The notes beneath the pieces are model-generated. The model saw nothing but the letters and a program-made list of their open reading frames with translations. It did no database searches and had not been told where the DNA came from. This document shows, piece by piece, positions 1 to 6,652 of a stretch of 7,638 nt of DNA. This DNA is from Bacteroidota bacterium (GTDB lineage Bacteria; Bacteroidota; Bacteroidia; NS11-12g; UBA9320). Position 1 is the first letter of the stretch, and every line of letters begins with the position of its first letter. Position numbers and translations under genes: made by a program. Location: NCBI GenBank assembly GCA_003485825.1, contig DNHN01000020.1, forward strand, positions 1 to 7,638, given 5' to 3'.

Positions 1-1658
1 CTATTTCCGGTGAATATACAGTAACCTATAAAGACAATAGCTATCTGCTAAAACCAGCTAACGCAGACAAGGCAAGTGTAGAAAATACGTTTACAGCACT
101 CGCTACTGCATTGGCGCTGGGTGCCGAAATAGAGCATCTATTGGCTAAAGTATCCTTACTTCCTACGATAGATATGCGACTGCAGCAGGTAGAGGGCATG
201 CAAGGGAATACCTTAATCTTAGACTTTTATAACTCTGATTTTCAGTCACTTGAAATTGCTTTTGATTTTCTGAAACAACAAAATACCCAAGAAAAAATAA
301 CTGTAATACTCTCCGATATATTGGAAAGTAACCAAAGTGCCGCCCAACTTTACAAAGACGTAAATACTGTTTTACTAAAAAATAAAGTAAGCCAACTGAT
401 CGGTATTGGTAAAGAGCTGTCAAATGCTCAAAGCTTGTTTAAGATGCCAAGTACTTTTTATCCAGACACCGCTTCATTCCTAAAACAACATCCCGTATAC
501 GAACTCAATAACGAATGTGTGCTATTGAAAGGGGCGCGTGTATTTGAGTTTGAAAAAATAGCGGAACGACTTCGAAAAAGAACACACCAAACCTACCTAG
601 AAGTGAACCTAAGCAGAATGCAGCACAACATAGACGCCGTAAAAGCGAAGGTAGGGAAGCAAACCAAAGTGATGGCTATGGTAAAAGCACTGGCATACGG
701 TAGTGGTGATTACCAAATAGCCAAACTGCTAGAAACAAATAAGATTGACTACCTCGGGGTAGCGTACACTGACGAGGCTACCAAGCTCCGTTCATCTGGA
801 GTATCTACGCCCATAATGGTACTAAATCCAGACCTTACCGATCTCACACCGTACCTAGATTTTCAGATAGAGCCTGTCATTTACTCATTTGATAGTCTGT
901 CTAAGGTTCAAAATAAAGATATAAAAATACACTTGGAGTTTGATACCGGAATGCATCGTCTTGGTTTTGACACCTCGGATCTTCCTCAGCTTTTAACAGC
1001 GCTAAAAGCTGAAAATGCTCCTACTGTAGTCTCTGTGTTTAGTCACTTAGCCTCCTCGGATAATGAGGAGATGGACTTCTTTACCGCACGGCAAATAGCA
1101 GTCTTCACAGAATTAACCGAAGGACTTGCATCTGGATTAAATACGACACTCATAAAGCACTTATCCAATACTGCGGGTATAGAGCGTTTTCCGGATGCAC
1201 GTTTTGACATGGTAAGACTCGGCATCGGCCTATATGGCATATCTGCCTCTGCCGCTTCTCGTAACCTACTGCCCGTAAGCACATTCAAGTCATACATCAC
1301 CCAAATACGCACTGTTTCTGCTGGAGAGGGTGTCGGTTATGGACAGCATGATAAGTCTGACCACGACCGAAAAATAGCCATAGTAGCCGTGGGATATGCA
1401 GACGGATACAATCGACTTTTTAGCCAAGGAACCGGCTCGTTTTTGATACATAATCAAGAAGCTACAGTAGTAGGAAATGTATGTATGGATATGACTATGT
1501 GCGACGTTACAGCTATAGAATGTGAAGAAGGAGACGAAGTTCTTATCTTTGGCGATATGCCTCGAGTAGAAACCCTAGCCAAACAGATAGGCACGATACC
1601 TTATGAAATACTTACGAACGTAAGTGAACGCGTAAATAGAGTTTTTTACCAAGAATGA
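1..1658 (+). CDS. murF/alr: Bifunctional MurF ligase / alanine racemase, 5' end missing
   Basis: The reading frame is open from the window edge (first full codon at position 3), so the gene starts upstream; about 551 residues are visible. The first ~190 visible residues are the end of the MurF central domain and its C-terminal domain, which adds D-Ala-D-Ala to the UDP-MurNAc-tripeptide. Recognisable parts are ASVENT before an alanine-rich helix, the DFYNSD segment (usually DSYN) and LLKGAR. From about position 582 the PLP-dependent alanine racemase begins (THQTYLEVNL). Its PLP lysine lies in VKALAYGSG (codon 684-686), followed by HLSNTAG, RLGIGLYG, the second catalytic residue Tyr in GVGYG (codon 1338-1340) and NVCMDM. 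This fusion is common in Bacteroidota at roughly 800+ residues. The racemase makes the D-Ala that is used, via D-Ala-D-Ala, by the ligase half in the cytoplasm. The TTG at 111 is internal, because homology continues upstream of it. Confidence 0.95.
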   Translation, partial: ISGEYTVTYKDNSYLLKPANADKASVENTFTALATALALGAEIEHLLAKVSLLPTIDMRLQQVEGMQGNTLILDFYNSDFQSLEIAFDFLKQQNTQEKITVILSDILESNQSAAQLYKDVNTVLLKNKVSQLIGIGKELSNAQSLFKMPSTFYPDTASFLKQHPVYELNNECVLLKGARVFEFEKIAERLRKRTHQTYLEVNLSRMQHNIDAVKAKVGKQTKVMAMVKALAYGSGDYQIAKLLETNKIDYLGVAYTDEATKLRSSGVSTPIMVLNPDLTDLTPYLDFQIEPVIYSFDSLSKVQNKDIKIHLEFDTGMHRLGFDTSDLPQLLTALKAENAPTVVSVFSHLASSDNEEMDFFTARQIAVFTELTEGLASGLNTTLIKHLSNTAGIERFPDARFDMVRLGIGLYGISASAASRNLLPVSTFKSYITQIRTVSAGEGVGYGQHDKSDHDRKIAIVAVGYADGYNRLFSQGTGSFLIHNQEATVVGNVCMDMTMCDVTAIECEEGDEVLIFGDMPRVETLAKQIGTIPYEILTNVSERVNRVFYQE

Positions 1659-2614
1659 CCAAAGAAGAACTCATACAAGGCATCGCTTCTGGGGACTCCA
1701 GAACACTGAGCAAAGCCATCACTCTAGCAGAGAGCACACTCGCCGAAAAGCGAGACCTCGCTCTAGAGGTGATAGCGCACTTCGGACCTCAAGACGATAC
1801 CTACAGAATAGGAATAACTGGAACTCCGGGCGCAGGTAAGAGTACATTTATAGAAGCGATAGGAATAAAACTACTCCAAGACCCAACCCGAAAAATAGCC
1901 GTACTAAGCATAGACCCAAGCAGTGGTAAAACACATGGAAGTATACTGGGTGATAAAACGCGTATGAATAAGCTCAGTGCACACGAACGAGCATACATAA
2001 GACCAACCTCTAGTGGCTCTCAACTGGGTGGGCTGGCCAAAAATACACGACTAGCCATGCTACTGTGTGAAGCTGCTGGATACAACACTATACTCATAGA
2101 AAGTGTAGGCGTAGGCCAAGGGGAAACTGAGGTGGCACAGCTTACAGATCTTTTCACACTGGTGCTAAACCCTGGTGGCGGAGACGAGCTGCAAGGAATC
2201 AAGCGAGGAATCATGGAGATGGCGGACATCATCGTAATAAATAAAGCCGATGGAGATGCAGAAAGGCAAGCCAATCTTACTGCCAAAGAGTACAGTATGG
2301 CGTTACACTTGATGCCTACTTCGACTCCATTCAGCATAGGCTCAAATAGCGGATGGATACCCAAAGTAATAACAGCATCTGCTATAACGAACAAAGGAAT
2401 TGATGTCTTTTGGGAAAAGGCTTTTGACTTTGAAAAAACGGTAAGCCAAAACTCATGGAAAGAAACTCATAGAAAGGAACAAATGCACTACTGGGCTCGT
2501 AAAAGTGTACAAGACCTACTCCTATCCAAGCTAGACCACTATGAGAAGGCTATAGTTAAAGGACTAGAAGAAGGGAAGCTGCCCGAAGAAATAGCTAAAG
2601 AGATAGTGGAATAG
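1655..2614 (+). CDS. meaB: Methylmalonyl-CoA mutase-associated GTPase MeaB
   Basis: A 319-residue P-loop GTPase of the MeaB/ArgK family (SIMIBI class), full length for the family. It protects and gates cofactor loading of adenosylcobalamin-dependent methylmalonyl-CoA mutase in the cytoplasm; older annotations call it an LAO/AO transport kinase. Visible motifs are the Walker A GTPGAGKST (residues 56-64), the SIDPSS strand with Asp87, the family motif ILGDKTRM, RPTSSGSQLGG, the switch-like ESVGVGQGE (149-157), NPGGGDELQGIKRG and the guanine-specificity motif NKAD (196-199). All nucleotide-binding residues appear intact. The start overlaps the murF/alr stop as ATGA and no Shine-Dalgarno sequence is seen, so translation by re-initiation is likely (inference). 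The N-terminal helix matches the family's usual beginning, which supports this start. No mutase subunit gene is in the window, so its partner must be encoded elsewhere. Confidence 0.96.
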   Translation: MTKEELIQGIASGDSRTLSKAITLAESTLAEKRDLALEVIAHFGPQDDTYRIGITGTPGAGKSTFIEAIGIKLLQDPTRKIAVLSIDPSSGKTHGSILGDKTRMNKLSAHERAYIRPTSSGSQLGGLAKNTRLAMLLCEAAGYNTILIESVGVGQGETEVAQLTDLFTLVLNPGGGDELQGIKRGIMEMADIIVINKADGDAERQANLTAKEYSMALHLMPTSTPFSIGSNSGWIPKVITASAITNKGIDVFWEKAFDFEKTVSQNSWKETHRKEQMHYWARKSVQDLLLSKLDHYEKAIVKGLEEGKLPEEIAKEIVE

Positions 2615-2671
2615 AAAGGTTATTACAGCCCAATGCAACATTTAGGAAACTCCGTGGTCTATTTAAAACGA

Positions 2672-2679
2672 TATATTTG
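2672..2679 (+). promoter_or_regulatory. Candidate Bacteroidota -7 promoter element
   Basis: TATATTTG is an exact match to the Bacteroidota primary sigma factor -7 consensus TAnnTTTG, in the 74-bp gap between meaB and the surface-protein gene. No good -33 TTTG/TTG element is visible about 20 bp upstream. The implied transcription start, about 7 bp downstream, would lie only a few bases before the ATG at 2689, giving an almost leaderless mRNA. Assigned by pattern only. Confidence 0.4.
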
Positions 2680-2688
2680 ACGAACCTT

Positions 2689-5600
2689 ATGAAAAAGCTT
2701 ATACCCATTTCCCTTCTACTTTTACTCTCTATAAGTGCCAAAAAATCATATGCGACTCATATAGCTGGGTGTGATATTACCTACGAATGTGTAGACACTC
2801 TTAAGTTTGAGTTTTCCCTAACTTGGTACAGGGACTGTAGAGGAATAGCCTTGAATAATGCAGGACAAATTACAATCCGGTGTGGTTCAACAACAAGAAG
2901 CTTCGCACTGACTCTTAGCAGCATTACAGACATCACACCAATTTGTCCCACAGCTTCAGCTGGATGCAATCCATCCAATACTGCACGTTCTGGAGAGGGA
3001 ATAGAAAAGCATGTGTATAAAGGAATTTTAGATTTTAATACCACACCGCTAAGCTCTTTAGCCTCCTGCTCTGGAAACGTGATAGTAGGCGCAAGTATTA
3101 ATGTTAGAAACAGCGCTATTACTACTGGACCAAGCGGAACAACGCTTTACAATGACGTAGAAATTGATTTGCAAAAAGCGCCTACCAACTCTTCTCCTCA
3201 ATTTACAAATGACGCAGTTGGTATATTCTGTTGTAACCAGCCTTTCTTTTATAATTTAGGGGCGAGTGACACTTCAGATCTCGATTCATTGAGTTATCGC
3301 TTTGCGCCAGCCAGAACTGGGTATGGTCGGAATGTAACCTATTCTGGTTCGTTTAATTACCAGAGACCAATTACGGCATACTACCCTGGTTCCCTATCGT
3401 ATCCGTACAATAACCCTAGTGCTAGTCCACCTATAGGAATATATCTAGACCCTTTAACTGGAGATTTTATAGTTACCCCTACGAACTGTAGTGAGGTAGC
3501 AGTGGTGGTCATAGAAGTGACTGAATGGCGAAATGATACGAATGGCGTAGCCCAAATAATTGGAAAAAGTACTAGAGAAATTCTGGTAATAGTAAAGAGT
3601 TGTCCTAACAACAATCCGCCTGAGATTGATGGTCCGTTTTCATATAGCGTATGTGAAGGTGATCAACTCTGTTTTAATATTACCACAGATGACGCTGTCT
3701 TTGTTCCACCTCCACCAAAAAGTTCGCCAGCTCCTGATACAACGCAGCTTTTTTGGAATAATGGAATTCCTGGAGCTACATTTACCATAACAAACCCTGC
3801 TGCATTACACAAAACTGGTAGATTTTGCTGGACACCGCCTCATGGTTCTGCAAGCGCTCTACCTTATACATTTACTGCACGTGTGGAAGATAATGCTTGT
3901 CCATTAAAAGGAGAAGCCAGTAGAATGTTTATCGTCAGAGTAAAAAAACGAGCTGAATCTCAACTTACTATAACCAAGATATCCAACGACCTCTATGTAG
4001 TCGAAAATCAAATTGATTCTACGACATTTAAAGGCAACCCTTCTTACCTCATAACAGTATTAGATAGCACAGATGTTCTCATAACTGATACCAACATTGT
4101 TAAGTTTAATTCAACGAATTCTATTCTTACTACTCGACATAAAGATACCGTTCGTATAAATAGAAACACCATCTTTCATATAAAATCTACGATTAACAAC
4201 AGTCCGTTCAATTGTCCCGGAGTCTCCTATGATACGTTACAGGTAGATTCAGTATTGCAGACCATAATCGATTTTGCTGATGATACGCTCATATGCGCAG
4301 GCACCTCTGTTATCCTCAACACTACTACCACATATGCTAAAGGTATTCCTAGCTATCAATGGTACGAGAATGACACTACCCTTTTGACTGGAGACACTTT
4401 ATCTTCTCTTGCTCTGCTTGATTTACCGAGGTTATTAGATAACTCCTATACCGTGAGAGTCACAGATTCTACTGGCAAAATCAATCAAGATAAAATTAGA
4501 ATACGAACCAAAGGCAATTTTGATAATGACTTCGAGAAAAGCTATTCTACATGCTTGGGAGATAGTATCGTCTTAGAGCTAGATTCCATATTTAGCAATC
4601 TCCTATGGAGTGATGGGAGTACAGATTCTCTGCGTAGCTTTTCTAAAGGAGTTAGTCCATGGGTAAGCTACAGTGATTCATTTACCTGTGAATACGCAGA
4701 CACTCTGACTATAATAATAAACCCATTACCCGTGACACACCTAGAAGATAGCAGTACATGTGAAGCCAGCATGACCCTATCTGCTGGCACATTTGCAAGC
4801 TATGCCTGGAATGTTGGCCTTAATAATGAGACCATCACCATAAACACAACAGGCGATTATGCTATTTTAGTTACCGACTCTAATGGGTGTCAAAATAGAG
4901 ATACTGCATATATAACCATTTGGAATGCACAAGAAGTAGATCTAGGAAATGATAGTTCACAATGTGATGGATCCATAACTCTAGCAAATAACACTATGAG
5001 CTCACAAGTTTGGAGTACGGGTGCCACCACATCATCAATTTCAGTAAATAGTACGGGTGAGTATAGCATCCTTACTACGGATTCCAATGGATGCCAAAGT
5101 AGGGATACCATAAACATAGACATATATACCGTGCCTTATCAAGACTGGGCGGATACCATAACATATTGTAGTGATACTGCGGTACTACTGACGAGCAAGT
5201 CTTTTGACACATACCTCTGGAGCACTGGGGATACTACTCAAAGTGTGTCTTTAAACACTGCTGGAATGTATTCTCTATACTTTGAAGATAATCAAGGATG
5301 TTCTAATACAGATTCGGTATATGTGAATATTTATAGTCTTCCAAATATAGAATTGGGTAACGACACTGCTTTTTGTGGCGATAGCCTTTTACTAGCTCTT
5401 GCCCCAGGAAACAGCTACTCATGGAGTAATGGTGATACACTTAGCTACACCACAATCAGCACCTCTGGTGATTACTCGATAAGCGTAACGGACTCTAACG
5501 GATGTAGCTCTTCTGATACCGTAAATATTACTTTTAATAGCAATACCAATGTGCCTGTACTTACTAAAATAGGTGACAGCATAGCGTCTAGCCTTACTGG

Positions 5601-6009
5601 TACACATTTTTGGTTTATAGACAACGTGGCAACTTCAGATGCTAACACTAGTGTAATAGCTATAAATGGTAGAATCGGAAGCTTTACTGCCGTGTATCAA
5701 GATACCAATGGATGTATATCTGATACCAGTAATAGCATCGTAAAAACCGCTGGTCTTGATAGACTTACCAACTCTCCGCTGAGAGTTTATCCCAACCCTA
5801 CCAATGGGCACGTAACTATAGACGCTGCAGGACTTGGCATCATACAAAGTGTAACACTCTACAATAGCCAAGGCCAACTGGTAGAAAACACCCATAGCAT
5901 CAATGGGTCAAAAGCCGTGCTTCAATGGACAACAAGAAGCGGTGTATTCTGGATAACGGTAACAACCGATAAAGGCACGTATAGAGCTGAGGTGGTGAAT
6001 GTGAGGTAG
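2689..6009 (+). CDS. Secreted repeat-rich surface protein with T9SS type A sorting domain
   Basis: A 1106-residue probable surface or extracellular protein. The ATG at 2689 was chosen because it gives a textbook Sec signal peptide: MKK, a leucine-rich core, and probable cleavage after SYA at residue 22. A TTG four codons upstream is in frame but overlaps a candidate promoter. The mature N-terminus (THIAGCDITYEC, then LTWYRDCRG) is an N-terminal module seen in many large secreted Bacteroidota proteins. It is followed by beta-rich cadherin/Ig-like segments with FCCNQP, VCEGDQLCF and GRFCWTPP, and a short proline stretch near residue 340. Residues ~536-1020 form an array of Ig-like units (described separately). 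The last ~76 residues are a T9SS type A tail. Predicted route: Sec export, then outer-membrane passage by T9SS, with possible surface attachment. No catalytic domain is recognisable; adhesion or a structural role is an inference. It probably has its own promoter. Confidence 0.9.
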   Translation: MKKLIPISLLLLLSISAKKSYATHIAGCDITYECVDTLKFEFSLTWYRDCRGIALNNAGQITIRCGSTTRSFALTLSSITDITPICPTASAGCNPSNTARSGEGIEKHVYKGILDFNTTPLSSLASCSGNVIVGASINVRNSAITTGPSGTTLYNDVEIDLQKAPTNSSPQFTNDAVGIFCCNQPFFYNLGASDTSDLDSLSYRFAPARTGYGRNVTYSGSFNYQRPITAYYPGSLSYPYNNPSASPPIGIYLDPLTGDFIVTPTNCSEVAVVVIEVTEWRNDTNGVAQIIGKSTREILVIVKSCPNNNPPEIDGPFSYSVCEGDQLCFNITTDDAVFVPPPPKSSPAPDTTQLFWNNGIPGATFTITNPAALHKTGRFCWTPPHGSASALPYTFTARVEDNACPLKGEASRMFIVRVKKRAESQLTITKISNDLYVVENQIDSTTFKGNPSYLITVLDSTDVLITDTNIVKFNSTNSILTTRHKDTVRINRNTIFHIKSTINNSPFNCPGVSYDTLQVDSVLQTIIDFADDTLICAGTSVILNTTTTYAKGIPSYQWYENDTTLLTGDTLSSLALLDLPRLLDNSYTVRVTDSTGKINQDKIRIRTKGNFDNDFEKSYSTCLGDSIVLELDSIFSNLLWSDGSTDSLRSFSKGVSPWVSYSDSFTCEYADTLTIIINPLPVTHLEDSSTCEASMTLSAGTFASYAWNVGLNNETITINTTGDYAILVTDSNGCQNRDTAYITIWNAQEVDLGNDSSQCDGSITLANNTMSSQVWSTGATTSSISVNSTGEYSILTTDSNGCQSRDTINIDIYTVPYQDWADTITYCSDTAVLLTSKSFDTYLWSTGDTTQSVSLNTAGMYSLYFEDNQGCSNTDSVYVNIYSLPNIELGNDTAFCGDSLLLALAPGNSYSWSNGDTLSYTTISTSGDYSISVTDSNGCSSSDTVNITFNSNTNVPVLTKIGDSIASSLTGTHFWFIDNVATSDANTSVIAINGRIGSFTAVYQDTNGCISDTSNSIVKTAGLDRLTNSPLRVYPNPTNGHVTIDAAGLGIIQSVTLYNSQGQLVENTHSINGSKAVLQWTTRSGVFWITVTTDKGTYRAEVVNVR
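4534..5553 (+). repeat. Five tandem Ig-like coding repeats, 67-69 residues each
   Basis: Units begin at 4534, 4741, 4942, 5146 and 5353, all in frame. Each has the pattern LGND..xC, then YxWSxG, TT, GxYSI, VTDSNGC, DTV. Each carries one cysteine pair 43-45 residues apart: 622/667, 691/734, 759/802, 827/871 and 896/939 (protein numbering from the ATG at 2689). The DNA of the units is clearly diverged, so this is old duplication rather than recent expansion. Related but degenerate units flank the array: one with Cys536 and Lys597 in place of the second cysteine, and one ending at Cys1009 without the first. Such units are common in T9SS cargo proteins. Confidence 0.85.
5779..6006 (+). other. T9SS type A C-terminal sorting domain (within the surface protein)
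   Basis: Residues 1031-1106 of the surface protein match the Por secretion tail family (type A CTD): the VYPNPTNG opening, a VTLYNSQGQ strand, SGVFWITV and a closing basic-hydrophobic strand ending VVNVR at the stop codon. This domain directs passage through the type IX translocon and is usually cleaved by the PorU sortase. It implies that the host encodes a T9SS, none of which is in the window. Confidence 0.9.
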
Positions 6010-6015
6010 ACTAAG

Positions 6016-6049
6016 AACCTCAGTTCGATTGTTATTTTAGACTCAGGTT
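6016..6049. terminator. Weak possible hairpin between convergent genes
   Basis: AACCTCAG (6016-6023) and CTCAGGTT (6042-6049) can pair over 7 of 8 positions with one C-C mismatch and an 18-nt loop. It lies between two convergent stop codons, where a bidirectional terminator would be expected. There is no T-tract on either side and the stem is short, so the call is weak. Confidence 0.2.
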
Positions 6050-6054
6050 AAGAC

Positions 6055-6552
6055 CTATTGTCCCTCGCAGACTTCTAACGTCGGGAATACAAACCCCGAG
6101 GATGGGTCAATCTGATCTTCGAATCTACAGGGCGAACACAAGTACTTTTCGCTAAGAAGAATGCTTACTTCACCTGTTATTTCAAAATCACCATCTGTAG
6201 CATTGTTACCCTTTATTTCGTACCTATACACACCGTCTTTGCATGCATCACCGTCTTGGTCTGTACCATCCCAACTTGGATTTTGCTCGTCTGCCGTAAA
6301 AATTACATTGTTTCTTTTACAAACCTTAAAACTGGTCATAGATATTCCATTTACAATTGGACGGAATAGGTCATTAAGACCATCCCCGTTAGGTGTGAAT
6401 GCACTAGGTATAAAAATAAGTGCCGAGTCTTGGTTGAAGTTACTGGGTGAAATTTGTATCGTGTTGTTTTCGCAAGAGTCCGCTATTTTATCCTTTTTAC
6501 AACTACCAATAACACATAGAACGCTTACTACTAAGATAGATTTTAGAGACAT
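6055..6552 (-). CDS. Small lipoprotein with a gliding-motility C-terminal (CHU_C-like) domain
   Basis: A 165-residue predicted lipoprotein. Residues 1-17 form a signal peptide (MSLKS, then a hydrophobic core) ending in the lipobox IGSC with the lipidated Cys18, followed by KKDK as in many Bacteroidota lipoproteins. Residues ~47-133 resemble the gliding motility-associated C-terminal domain (CHU_C; T9SS type B sorting domain): FIPSAFTPNGDGLNDLF, PSWDGTDQDG, DGVYRYEIKG and ITGEVSILL. Unusually, 32 residues follow, with CSPC (139-142) and Cys162; other cysteines are at 27, 78 and 104. The ATG at 6552 was preferred over the in-frame ATG at 6558 because a GGAG lies 7 nt before the former and 1 nt before the latter. 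An upstream extension to 6687 would bury the signal peptide and run into ald. Function is unknown; location at the inner or outer membrane is inferred from lipidation only. Confidence 0.85.
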   Translation of the reverse strand: MSLKSILVVSVLCVIGSCKKDKIADSCENNTIQISPSNFNQDSALIFIPSAFTPNGDGLNDLFRPIVNGISMTSFKVCKRNNVIFTADEQNPSWDGTDQDGDACKDGVYRYEIKGNNATDGDFEITGEVSILLSEKYLCSPCRFEDQIDPSSGFVFPTLEVCEGQ

Positions 6553-6559
6553 TTGCATA

Positions 6560-6563
6560 CTCC
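6560..6563 (-). promoter_or_regulatory. Possible ribosome binding site of the lipoprotein gene
   Basis: GGAG on the minus strand sits 7 nt before the ATG at 6552, the normal Shine-Dalgarno distance, but only 1 nt before the alternative ATG at 6558. Bacteroidota rely little on this signal, so it is only supporting evidence for the start choice. Confidence 0.35.
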
Positions 6564-6620
6564 AGGAATATAGAAAATTTCCACCTAAGAACAAATGACG
6601 TTTCCGAATACTAAAAAACC

Positions 6621-6628
6621 TACTTTTG
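6621..6628 (+). promoter_or_regulatory. Candidate ald promoter -7 element
   Basis: TACTTTTG matches TAnnTTTG exactly, 24 bp before the ald ATG, implying a leader of roughly 15-20 nt. A weak -33 candidate, GTTTC at 6600-6604, lies 16 bp upstream, somewhat closer than usual. The 100-bp region 6553-6652 must also hold the divergent lipoprotein promoter, for which no convincing element was seen. The leader before the ATG is A/T-rich with no Shine-Dalgarno sequence, typical for the phylum. Confidence 0.5.
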
Positions 6629-6652
6629 CACCAATTTAAAAAATTTGAAAAA

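Noticed and set aside
111..1658. TTG at 111 as the start of a stand-alone alanine racemase gene
   Set aside because: The frame is open to the window edge, and the residues before and after 111 form continuous MurF sequence; the gene is a fusion truncated by the window.
2615..2671. Terminator after meaB
   Set aside because: No stem of useful length followed by a T-tract could be found in this gap.
2677..2688. TTG at 2677 as the start of the surface protein
   Set aside because: The ATG at 2689 gives a standard MKK signal peptide, and the TTG falls inside a candidate promoter element.
4534..5553. Regularly spaced repeats as a CRISPR or satellite array
   Set aside because: The ~204-nt period is coding and in frame; DNA identity between units is low, while protein motifs are conserved.
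6161..6598. Plus-strand 145-residue open frame opposite the lipoprotein gene
   Set aside because: It is antisense to a gene with clear lipobox and CHU_C-like motifs, shows no family motif, and is best explained as a shadow frame.
6631..6650. A/T-rich imperfect inverted repeat before ald as a regulator operator
   Set aside because: The arms are about 5 bp of low-complexity A/T sequence, expected by chance in a Bacteroidota leader.
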